NCBI GenBank assembly: GCA_030740135.1
Contig: JASLXW010000298.1
Location: 1 to 5,415, forward strand
Direction: 5' to 3'
Origin: Nitrospinota bacterium
Lineage (GTDB): Bacteria > UBA8248 > JACPRG01
DNA: 5,415 bases
Part shown: one piece after another, positions 1 through 5,415 of the stretch
Numbering within the stretch: the stretch's first letter is position 1
Layout: every line of letters starts with the position of its first letter
Translations under genes and position numbers: made by a program
The notes under the pieces: model-generated
Database searches by the model: none
The model's input: the letters and a program-made list of their open reading frames with translations, nothing else
What the model was told of the DNA's origin: nothing

Positions 1-1122
1 GTACATCTGCCAGACCTTGGCGGGATTCTCGGACTGGACGCGGACATACTGCTCGAGACTGATTCTCCCTTCGTTGACCTGGGTCAGCATGATCGGGACG
101 TTGGTCTCGACTCCCGGGAATCCGGGGGTGGTGTCCCAGATGCTCTTTTGGGTCTTTTCCTTGATGGTGTGCGGGGAGTGATCGGTGGCGACCATGTCGA
201 TGGACCCGTCGTTCAGGCCCTCCCAAAGGGTTTCCTGATGTCCCTTGTAACGGATGGGCGGGTTCATCCGGATGAGGTTGCCGATGTGCTTCTTCTTCAT
301 GTCCTCGGCCGTCATGAGCAGGTAGTGGGGCCCCGTCTCGACGGTGACGTCCACGTCCCCTTTGGCCCTCACCTCGCGGAGCATGTTGATCACGTCCGCG
401 CACCCTTCGTGCAGGTCGTGCAGTTTCGCCCCGGTCACCCGGCAGTAGTTGACGGCGGTCATGACGGCCTGGACCGCGGAGATGGGCGGGCGGCTGTCCA
501 CGTGGGCCAGCGGGTCCGTGCGGCCCTGCTTTTTGAACTTCTCGATGAGGTGGCTGGTGATGGGCCGGTGCTCGCCGTGAATGCACGTTCGGCGGCCGGT
601 CCCGGCGATGATGTTCCAGGCCTCGATGAGCGGGCCGTCGTCCGGGGCGGGGATTCCGCCCACCGTCTCGCCCAGGAAGACCTTGTAGCCGATCACGCCG
701 GCCTTCGCGAGCTTCTTGAGCTGTCCCAGGTTGGTGTTGACGACGACCGCCAGGACCGCGACGTCCACGAAGGATTTCCCCTGGAGACAGCTCACCTTCA
801 GATTGAACGCAGCCACGTCGGCCGTGGAGGGAATGACGTTGGGCATGTCGACGACGGTCGTGATGCCGCCGCACACCGCGGCCCGGCTGCCCGTGTTGAA
901 ATCTTCCTTGTATGTTACGCCGGGCTCCCGGAAATGGACGTGTCCGTCGATGAGGCCAGGCAGGACATGAAGGCCCTTGGCGTTGATGTTGGTTCTGCCT
1001 TCCGGCATGCTGGTCTCATCGCCGACGGCGACGATGACGCCCTTGTCGATGCCGATAGCCGCCTCGAACGTTGCGTCGGGGGTGACGATGGTCCCGTTCC
1101 GGATAAGAAGGTCGATGGCCAC
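1..1122 (-). CDS. Cyclic amidohydrolase, dihydroorotase/allantoinase type (C-terminus cut by window edge)
   Basis: This is a metal-dependent hydrolase that opens a cyclic amide ring (dihydroorotate, allantoin, hydantoin or similar). The reverse strand reads open for 374 codons with no stop, so the gene is partial at position 1. Visible motifs: an N-terminal beta-sandwich start (DLLIRNGTIV, residues 4-13), HVHFREPG at 61-68 (metal ligands H61 and H63, with R65), MPN at 93-95, GYKVFLG at 145-151 (K147 is the expected carboxylated lysine), H182, HDLH at 235-238, ETGPHYLL at 262-269, NPPIR at 287-291 and ATDHSPH at 312-318 (catalytic D314). R65 and the MPN asparagine are typical of dihydroorotases; E. 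coli allantoinase lacks the Arg, as far as I recall. The GTG start follows a strong Shine-Dalgarno site, and the family N-terminus begins right there. It is transcribed away from the xanthine dehydrogenase-like operon, which suggests a role in purine or hydantoin breakdown rather than pyrimidine synthesis. The family is sure; the substrate is not. Confidence 0.9.
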   Translation of the reverse strand, partial: MAIDLLIRNGTIVTPDATFEAAIGIDKGVIVAVGDETSMPEGRTNINAKGLHVLPGLIDGHVHFREPGVTYKEDFNTGSRAAVCGGITTVVDMPNVIPSTADVAAFNLKVSCLQGKSFVDVAVLAVVVNTNLGQLKKLAKAGVIGYKVFLGETVGGIPAPDDGPLIEAWNIIAGTGRRTCIHGEHRPITSHLIEKFKKQGRTDPLAHVDSRPPISAVQAVMTAVNYCRVTGAKLHDLHEGCADVINMLREVRAKGDVDVTVETGPHYLLMTAEDMKKKHIGNLIRMNPPIRYKGHQETLWEGLNDGSIDMVATDHSPHTIKEKTQKSIWDTTPGFPGVETNVPIMLTQVNEGRISLEQYVRVQSENPAKVWQMY

Positions 1123-1126
1123 GTTA

Positions 1127-1135
1127 CTCTCCTTT
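1127..1135 (-). promoter_or_regulatory. Ribosome binding site of the amidohydrolase gene
   Basis: The minus strand reads AAAGGAGAG here, with GGAG ending 6 nt before the GTG at 1122-1120. No ATG or GTG lies in the same frame just upstream, so this site fixes the GTG start. A short ORF of eight codons (MFSTDKGE, minus strand 1150-1124) runs across the site in another frame and ends 1 nt before the GTG. It has no good ribosome site of its own. Confidence 0.8.
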
Positions 1136-1248
1136 GTCGGTGGAAAACATCCTGGATTCGGACTGGCCCGTTGAAGCGAACCCGCCCGGGACCTGCCGGC
1201 CGAAACGGCCCCGTGCGGGATGACGGCTGTAACCTCCGCAAGGCCCCA

Positions 1249-1277
1249 AGTGTATCAACATTCGTGCGGGGTAACAA
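1249..1277 (-). promoter_or_regulatory. Putative sigma70-type promoter for the amidohydrolase gene
   Basis: On the minus strand, TTGTTA (1277-1272) is followed after exactly 17 nt by TACACT (1254-1249). Each hexamer matches 4 of 6 consensus bases. A TG dinucleotide one base before the -10 makes it an extended -10. Transcription would start near 1242, leaving a leader of about 120 nt before the GTG. That leader contains a perfect 5-bp stem, GGCCG/CGGCC, with a 3-nt loop (1198-1210). Predicted by eye only. Confidence 0.5.
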
Positions 1278-1291
1278 CTTCCGAGAAACCC

Positions 1292-1319
1292 CTGATCCGG
1301 ATTCCTTTTGAAGTATAAT
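1292..1319 (+). promoter_or_regulatory. Putative sigma70-type promoter for the xanthine dehydrogenase-like operon
   Basis: A perfect -10 hexamer TATAAT lies at 1314-1319. The best -35 candidate is weak: CTGATC at 1292-1297 (3 of 6 matches, 16-nt spacer). A poor -35 would fit an activated promoter. An 8-bp palindrome ATCCGGAT (1295-1302) overlaps the -35 and could be an operator half or chance. The expected transcript start near 1326 gives a leader of about 65 nt before the GTG at 1391. Confidence 0.5.
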
Positions 1320-1390
1320 TCACGCCGAAGCCCGAGGCGGATGGACCACGCGGCGGGGCGGAACGACCCCGGGGAAGGATTCAGCGGACT

Positions 1391-2254
1391 GTGAAGAACT
1401 TCGACTATCAACTGCCGCAAGACCTGAAAGAAGCCGTTGCGCTGCTGGAAACCAGAGGAGAGATGGCGAAGGCCGTCGGCGGCGGAACCGCGCTCTTCGC
1501 CCTCATGAAGGAGCGGATCTTCTCCCCGGAATCGTTGGTGGACCTTCAGGGCATACCCGAGCTCCGGTTTCTTCTGGCCGGTGAGGAGGGTCTTCGGATC
1601 GGCGCGTTGACGACGCTGACCGAGATCGAGCGATCGCCCGTTATCCTCAACAACGTCCCGTTTCTCGCGGAAGTCGTGGGCAAGGTCGCCTCCCGACGGC
1701 TTCGCAACCAGATTACGCTGGGCGGGTGTCTGGCCTATGGGGAGACGGCTTCGGACCCGCCCGCGGCCTGCCTGGCCCTGGACGCCTCGGTCCGCGCCGT
1801 CCGGAAGGGACACTCCCGGACCATCGAGGCGAAAGACCTCTTCGTCGATGCCTATGAGACCTGCCTGACGCGCTCGGAGGTCATCGGCGAGATCTCGATC
1901 CCGAAGGTCGGAGAGAATTCGGTCTTCGGACACCTGAAGTTCACGCCCCGCTCGAAGGCGGACAAGCCCACCCTGGGCATCGCCGTCCGGCTGGATCTCT
2001 CCCCCGACGGCGGGACGTGCCTGGAAGCCCGGGTCGCTTTTTCCAACGCCGCGCCGACGCCGATGCGCTCGGCGGGGGCGGAGGAGGCCCTGCGCGGGAA
2101 GGCGCTCGATTCGGGAGTCTTTGACACGGCGGCCGAGGCCGCGGCGGCCGAAGTCGATCCGCCCGACGACGTTTACTGCTCCGGGACGTACAAGCGGGAG
2201 ATGGTCAAGGTCCTCCTGCCGCGCCTGTTGAAGCAAATCACGCCCGGAGATTAG
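1391..2254 (+). CDS. xdhB: Xanthine dehydrogenase family, FAD-binding subunit (XdhB/CoxM type)
   Basis: This is the FAD subunit of a molybdenum hydroxylase. It takes electrons from the 2Fe-2S subunit and passes them to NAD+ or another acceptor; it should act in the cytoplasm, as no signal peptide is seen. The 287 residues match the usual size of separate FAD subunits. Motifs: AVGGGTALFALM (28-39) and TLGGCLAYGETASDPPAA (109-126) are the two FAD-binding loops; HLKFTPRSKAD (181-191), AFSNAAPTPMRSAGAEE (216-232) and SGTYKRE (264-270) belong to the C-terminal CO_deh_flav_C region. There is no cysteine-rich insert, so it is not the 4Fe-4S-bearing subunit of 4-hydroxybenzoyl-CoA reductase. Oddly, the second loop has GGC where xanthine dehydrogenases usually have GGN. 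The GTG start is set by the family N-terminus and an upstream in-frame stop at 1316-1318. GGAAGGA (1373-1379) lies rather far from it, 11 nt. The operon partners follow directly. Confidence 0.92.
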   Translation: MKNFDYQLPQDLKEAVALLETRGEMAKAVGGGTALFALMKERIFSPESLVDLQGIPELRFLLAGEEGLRIGALTTLTEIERSPVILNNVPFLAEVVGKVASRRLRNQITLGGCLAYGETASDPPAACLALDASVRAVRKGHSRTIEAKDLFVDAYETCLTRSEVIGEISIPKVGENSVFGHLKFTPRSKADKPTLGIAVRLDLSPDGGTCLEARVAFSNAAPTPMRSAGAEEALRGKALDSGVFDTAAEAAAAEVDPPDDVYCSGTYKREMVKVLLPRLLKQITPGD

Positions 2255-2277
2255 CCGGGCGACACCCACGGCCCGGC
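2241..2277 (+). promoter_or_regulatory. Mutually exclusive hairpins at the end of the FAD gene and in the intergenic gap
   Basis: Three G/C-rich segments can pair in two ways. Segment A (CGCCCGG, 2241-2247) pairs perfectly over 7 bp with B (CCGGGCG, 2255-2261), leaving a 7-nt loop that contains the TAG stop of the FAD gene. Segment B, read as GCCGGGC from 2254 to 2260, also pairs perfectly over 7 bp with C (GCCCGGC, 2271-2277), with a 10-nt loop. Both stems use 2255-2260, so only one can form. No T-run follows, so this is not a classical terminator. It may affect mRNA processing, stability or coupling between the two genes; that role is inferred. Confidence 0.45.
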
Positions 2278-2318
2278 GGGCGCGTCCTGGGCGTTCGCCG
2301 GTTCCGGAAAGGATCCTC

Positions 2319-2798
2319 GTGGACAGAAAGACAATCCGATTTTCGGTCAATGACGAACCCGTCGAGCTCACCGTCCCGGTGAACCGGTTTCTCTCGGAAG
2401 TGTTGCGGGATGATCTCGAGCTCACGGGGACGAAGGTGGGTTGCGACGTCGGCGTGTGCGGCTGCTGCACCGTCCTGATGGGGGGGGGGTTGGCGTGTTC
2501 CTGCCTGATCCCCGCCGTGCGCGCCGACGGGACCGAGGTTCGGACGATCGAGGGCGTGGCGGACGGAGACGCGCTGCACCCGGTCCAGGAGGCCTTTGTC
2601 GAGTGCGGGGCCGTGCAGTGCGGATTCTGCACCCCGGCCATGGTCCTGACCTCCATCTCGCTTCTGGACGAAATCCCGAACCCCGACAGAGGCCAAATCC
2701 GGGAGGCCCTCCATGGGAACTACTGCCGGTGTACGGGATACATCAAGATCATCGACGCCATCGAGCTCGCGGCGAAAAGGATGGGGGAAGTGCGATGA
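2319..2798 (+). CDS. xdhC: Xanthine dehydrogenase family, 2Fe-2S iron-sulfur subunit (XdhC/CoxS type)
   Basis: This is the electron-transfer subunit that carries two 2Fe-2S clusters between the Mo site and FAD. All eight cysteine ligands are present. The N-terminal plant-type ferredoxin domain (residues 1-80) has C42, C47, C50 and C62, in GCDVGVCGCC and the later CSC. The C-terminal four-helix domain has C101 and C104 (QCGFCTPA) and C136 and C138 (GNYCRCTGY). At 159 residues it is full length, about the size of E. coli XdhC. The GTG start follows AAAGGA (2308-2313) at 5 nt and fits the family N-terminus. The stop overlaps the next gene's ATG by 4 nt (ATGA), so the two are probably translationally coupled. 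A run of ten G (2480-2489) lies between C50 and C62, yet the ligand spacing is normal, so the frame is intact as given. The name follows E. coli usage; in other species xdhC means an unrelated maturation factor. Confidence 0.95.
   Translation: MDRKTIRFSVNDEPVELTVPVNRFLSEVLRDDLELTGTKVGCDVGVCGCCTVLMGGGLACSCLIPAVRADGTEVRTIEGVADGDALHPVQEAFVECGAVQCGFCTPAMVLTSISLLDEIPNPDRGQIREALHGNYCRCTGYIKIIDAIELAAKRMGEVR
2480..2489 (+). repeat. Homopolymer run of ten G inside the iron-sulfur gene
   Basis: Ten consecutive G encode the end of ATG and three Gly codons (residues 55-57) in the first 2Fe-2S domain. The C50-x11-C62 spacing matches the family only with this exact length. Gain or loss of one G would shift the frame before C62 and remove the second cluster and the 4-nt overlap coupling. 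It is either a slippage-prone site or a place where sequencing error is likely. Confidence 0.9.
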
Positions 2799-5080
2799 GC
2801 GGAAACGGAAGCGACCTCCGGTACATCGGAAAGCCGGTCAAGAAGAAGGATGCCTTCCTGAAGGTGACGGGGCAAGCGCGTTACACGGCGGACCTGCCGA
2901 TGCACCGCGCCTTGACGATGCGAATCCTGCGAAGCCCCGTCCCCCACGCCCGGATCCGGGGGATCGACGCCTCCGGGGCGCTCGCCCTTCCGGGCGTCAA
3001 GGCCGTCCTGACCCACGAGAACACGCCCGATGTCCTTTTCAACAGCTATTGGCGCGAACCCGTGGACGACGACCGGCTCCTTCCCGATGAGCGGGTGTTT
3101 TCTCCCGTTGTCCGACACGTGGGCGACCGCGTGGCGGCCGTGGCGGCGACCACGCCGCAGGCCGCGGAGGACGCCCTTCACCTCATCAAAGTGGATTACG
3201 ACCACCTGCCCGTGATTGGAGATCCCGAGAAAGCGCTCGAGCCGGACGCGCATCCCATTCACGGGGACACCAACCTCCTGAAGCACGTGGAGTGGTCCGT
3301 CGGCGACGCGGAGGAAGGTTTCCGGGAGTGCGACCTGGTCCTGGAGGATTCTTTCGAGACCCACGTGGTCCAGCACATGCCGATGGAAACGCACACCTAC
3401 GCGGCCGAGCACGACAGGCACTCGGGCCGGCTCACGGTCTGGACCTCGACCCAGGGGGTTCATAACATCCGGATCCTCCTCGCCAAGATTCTCGATATGC
3501 CCCTGACGCGAATCCGCGTCATCAAGCCGTTCACGGGCGGCAGCTTCGGCGGCAAGAACGACCTGTTCGACGAGATCGTCGTCGCCCTGATGGCCATGGA
3601 GACCGGCCGGCCGGTCCGGCTGACCCTGACCCGGTGGGAGGAGTTTGTGGGGACGCGGACCCGGCACGCGAACCGCTTCCATCTCAAGCTGGGGTTCAAG
3701 TCGGACGGCGCGCTCCACGCGCGCGCGCTTCGGGCCTATCTGAACGCGGGCGGGTATTCCGCCTCCAGTCCCAAGGTGACGATGACGACCGGCCACCGGT
3801 GGATGATGCTCTACCGCACGCCTCACGTGCGCTACGAGGGATTCGCCGCCTACACGAACTTCCCCGTGGCGGGGGCCTTTCGCGGTTTCGGAACGCCCCA
3901 GCAGACCTTCGCCATGGAGATCCTGATGGACCGGGCGGCCGAGGCCCTGGAGATGGACGCCCTGGAGCTTCGCCTGAAGAACCACGTGCGGGTCGGCGAT
4001 TTCGACGAAATGAGCAAGATCACGATCGAATCCTCCGGAATGGAGGAGTGCATCCGGAAAGGCGCAGAGGCCGTCGGCTGGTCGGAGGTCCGGGGCAAGA
4101 GGCTTCGGGACGGATCGAAGGTCCGGGGCGTGGGGATGGGCATCGGGACCCACAACACGGGCGTCAAACCCTTCGTGAACGAGATCACCGGGGCGGTCCT
4201 GAAAGTCAATGAGGACGGGACGGTGAACGTCGCGGTCGGGGCGTGCGACTTGGGACAGGGCTCCGACACCATCCTGGCGCAAGTGGCCGGCGAGGTCCTG
4301 GGGATCGACCCGGAGCGGATCGACGTCTTCAACGGCGACACCGATTTTTGTCCTTACGACAACGGGACCCACAGCAGCCGGCAGGCCTACATGGCCGGAA
4401 GCGCGGTGAAGATGGCCGCCGAGGAGGCGAGGGACCAACTCATGGCAGCGGTCGCCGACGCGCTCGAGGCGGACGCCGTGGACTTGGCGTGCGCGGACGG
4501 CAAGGTCTATGTCCGGAGCGCGCCGGAGCGCGCGCTGCCCTTCGAGGAGGCCGCCATGTACGCCGTTCACTGCGACAAAAACGTCATGGTGATGGGACGG
4601 GGGACCTTCGCACCGGTGACGAACTGCCCGCCTTTTCTGGCGCAGTTCGCCCACGTCGAGGTCGACACCGAGACGGGAGAGGTCAAGGTCCTCAAGCTGG
4701 TGTGCGCCCATGACATCGGCCGGGCGATCAATCCCCAAATTTGCGAGGGTCAGATCGAGGGCGGGGCGGGTCAGGGGATCGGTTACGCCCTGATCGAAGA
4801 CCTGGTGGTGGACCCGGCCACGTGCCTTCCGCGGAACGCCAACATTGTGGACTACCGGATCGCTTGCTCGGAGGACATGCCGGACGAGACCGTTCCCATC
4901 ATTGTGGAGTCCAACGAGCCGACGGGTCCCTGGGGAGCGAAGGGTTTGGCGGAGCCCGCGCTGGTGGGCATCGCCCCCGCCATCGCGAACGCAATCACCG
5001 ACGCGACAGGCGTAGCGGTGAAATCCCTGCCCATCAATGCGGAGCGGCTTTTGGCCCGGTTGAAAGAGAGACAGGACTGA
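2795..5080 (+). CDS. xdhA: Xanthine dehydrogenase family, molybdopterin-binding (catalytic) subunit (XdhA/CoxL type)
   Basis: This is the catalytic subunit, which binds the molybdopterin cofactor and hydroxylates its substrate with oxygen from water. It has 761 residues, close to E. coli XdhA. Domains: the small aldehyde-oxidase/xanthine-dehydrogenase a/b hammerhead (about 18-140), then the Mo-binding domains (about 150-755). Motifs: TSTQ (217-220, Q220 matching bovine Q767), GGSFGGK (248-254), AFRGFGTPQ (361-369, R363 matching bovine R880), GQGSDT (487-492), GDTDFCPYDNGTHSSRQ (514-530), GQIEGGAGQGIGYAL (652-666) and GPWGAKGLAEP (711-721, E720 matching the catalytic Glu1261). N255 replaces the substrate-binding Glu802. 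There is no AYRCSF loop, so it is not a true CO dehydrogenase. The frame is open further upstream to 2441, but that part is a shadow of the iron-sulfur gene; the ATG at 2795 overlaps that gene's stop and begins the family N-terminus. No signal peptide is seen. The exact substrate is unproven. Confidence 0.93.
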   Translation: MSGNGSDLRYIGKPVKKKDAFLKVTGQARYTADLPMHRALTMRILRSPVPHARIRGIDASGALALPGVKAVLTHENTPDVLFNSYWREPVDDDRLLPDERVFSPVVRHVGDRVAAVAATTPQAAEDALHLIKVDYDHLPVIGDPEKALEPDAHPIHGDTNLLKHVEWSVGDAEEGFRECDLVLEDSFETHVVQHMPMETHTYAAEHDRHSGRLTVWTSTQGVHNIRILLAKILDMPLTRIRVIKPFTGGSFGGKNDLFDEIVVALMAMETGRPVRLTLTRWEEFVGTRTRHANRFHLKLGFKSDGALHARALRAYLNAGGYSASSPKVTMTTGHRWMMLYRTPHVRYEGFAAYTNFPVAGAFRGFGTPQQTFAMEILMDRAAEALEMDALELRLKNHVRVGDFDEMSKITIESSGMEECIRKGAEAVGWSEVRGKRLRDGSKVRGVGMGIGTHNTGVKPFVNEITGAVLKVNEDGTVNVAVGACDLGQGSDTILAQVAGEVLGIDPERIDVFNGDTDFCPYDNGTHSSRQAYMAGSAVKMAAEEARDQLMAAVADALEADAVDLACADGKVYVRSAPERALPFEEAAMYAVHCDKNVMVMGRGTFAPVTNCPPFLAQFAHVEVDTETGEVKVLKLVCAHDIGRAINPQICEGQIEGGAGQGIGYALIEDLVVDPATCLPRNANIVDYRIACSEDMPDETVPIIVESNEPTGPWGAKGLAEPALVGIAPAIANAITDATGVAVKSLPINAERLLARLKERQD

Positions 5081-5112
5081 ATTCACTTCAAGAGGGGGTC
5101 GGGATGGGAGAC

Positions 5113-5161
5113 TGTCCGGCGGTCCGGCTTGTGGGGAGACGTCGGGCCGGGCGGACAATTT
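5113..5161 (+). terminator. Weak terminator-like stem-loop after the operon
   Basis: TGTCCG (5113-5118) pairs with CGGACA (5152-5157), and CCGGC (5124-5128) pairs with GCCGG (5146-5150). The two helices are separated by an uneven internal loop, with a 17-nt apical loop. Only AATTT follows, so the T-run is short. The position, 33 nt after the last stop of the operon, suits a terminator, but the structure is imperfect. Confidence 0.35.
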
Positions 5162-5176
5162 CCTATATAGAGACCA

Positions 5177-5205
5177 CTGACGCGCGATCAATCGAGTGGT
5201 AAACT
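5177..5205 (+). promoter_or_regulatory. Putative extended -10 promoter for a downstream transcript
   Basis: CTGACG (5177-5182, 4 of 6 matches to the -35) is followed after 17 nt by TAAACT (5200-5205, 4 of 6 matches to the -10). A TG dinucleotide one base upstream of the -10 gives an extended -10. It lies just past the terminator-like stem and points toward the right edge. Found by eye only. Confidence 0.4.
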
Positions 5206-5415
5206 AACGGTAAATCATGCAAGGAGATGAAACAATGGCGGGTTTGCCGGGCATTCTCGGTTGACGTGCGGAACCGTGGCGGGATTGGTTTAAGGACGGA
5301 TGAATCGGCAAAGGACGTCGATCCACCCTGGACAGGATTCCAATCCGATGAACAACCGCAGGGCATGAACAATTTGAATAAGGGAGAGATCAACAAGGCA
5401 TGAAAAGGTAGGGCC

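Larger units (their letters stand above)
5081..5415. other. Intergenic tail without a convincing gene
   Basis: These 335 bases follow the operon and are visibly richer in A/T than the genes before them. Besides the stem-loop and promoter listed separately, an excellent Shine-Dalgarno (AAGGAG, 5221-5226) lies 8 nt before an ATG at 5235, but that frame ends after nine codons (MAGLPGILG, stop 5262-5264). A second frame from the ATG at 5227 stays open for 58 codons to the TGA at 5401-5403; its ATG touches the Shine-Dalgarno, so initiation there is doubtful. I recognise neither product. A further gene may begin beyond the window; AAAGGTAGGG near 5404-5412 could be its ribosome site. Confidence 0.6.

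Noticed and set aside
148..1311. Long plus-strand open frame opposite the amidohydrolase
   Set aside because: Its translation is low-complexity, rich in G, D, H, V and R, with no family motif. The minus strand carries a clear conserved hydrolase across the same bases.
1124..2656. 510-codon minus-strand open frame across the FAD gene and the divergent promoters
   Set aside because: It has no recognisable domain and runs antisense to two conserved genes and through the intergenic region. Its last eight codons are only the short MFSTDKGE frame before the amidohydrolase.
2441..2794. Upstream extension of the molybdopterin subunit from 2441
   Set aside because: This part lies inside the iron-sulfur gene in another frame and looks unlike protein. 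The ATG at 2795 fits both the ATGA overlap and the family N-terminus.
2795..5080. Aerobic CO dehydrogenase large subunit
   Set aside because: The CO dehydrogenase active-site loop AYRCSF is absent; the matching position reads AFRGFGTPQ, as in purine-type hydroxylases.
2720..5191. 823-codon minus-strand open frame opposite the molybdopterin subunit
   Set aside because: It is a GC-rich antisense shadow. The product is Arg-, His- and Asp-rich without motifs, while the plus strand carries every molybdopterin-subunit motif.
5235..5300. UGA at 5262-5264 read as selenocysteine to extend the nine-codon ORF
   Set aside because: Readthrough adds only about a dozen codons before the next TGA, and I could not see a convincing SECIS-type stem just after the UGA.
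5163..5396. 77-codon minus-strand open frame in the tail
   Set aside because: It starts at a TTG with no ribosome site, has no recognised motif, and overlaps the promoter candidate.
1..5415. tRNA or rRNA genes, CRISPR repeats, insertion sequence ends
   Set aside because: I looked on both strands and saw no cloverleaf-like segment with TTCGA-type T-loop context, no spaced direct repeats and no transposase motifs or terminal inverted repeats.

Overview
The window holds four protein-coding genes from a GC-rich bacterium. Three of the four start with GTG, and the Shine-Dalgarno sites are purine-rich and clear. The layout is a typical compact bacterial operon. The phylum cannot be fixed from this sequence alone.

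Layout. (1) Positions 1-1122, minus strand: a cyclic amidohydrolase of the dihydroorotase/allantoinase type. It is cut off by the left edge, so its last part (roughly 70-80 residues by family size) is missing. (2) Positions 1123-1390: a divergent intergenic region with a good promoter candidate in each direction, whose -35 elements lie only 14 bp apart. (3) Positions 1391-5080, plus strand: a three-gene operon for a molybdenum hydroxylase of the xanthine dehydrogenase family. The order is FAD subunit (287 aa), 2Fe-2S subunit (159 aa), molybdopterin subunit (761 aa). The first gap is 64 nt and contains mutually exclusive hairpins. The second junction is a 4-nt ATGA overlap. (4) Positions 5081-5415: no convincing gene. 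It has a weak terminator-like stem, an extended -10 promoter candidate and a few very short ORFs, in sequence visibly richer in A/T than the genes.

How the genes may work together. Electrons from hydroxylation of a heterocyclic (probably purine-like) or aldehyde substrate at the Mo site would pass through two 2Fe-2S clusters to FAD. The large and small subunits resemble E. coli XdhA and XdhC in motif order and length, compared from memory. A neighbouring cyclic-amide hydrolase fits a purine, hydantoin or related ring-opening catabolic locus. The exact substrate is not proven: the residue matching the purine-binding Glu of bovine xanthine oxidase is Asn here, while the Arg and the catalytic Glu are kept. 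I see no wholly new system. The most unusual details are the alternative hairpins between the first two operon genes, a run of ten G inside the iron-sulfur gene, and the altered active-site motifs of the amidohydrolase.
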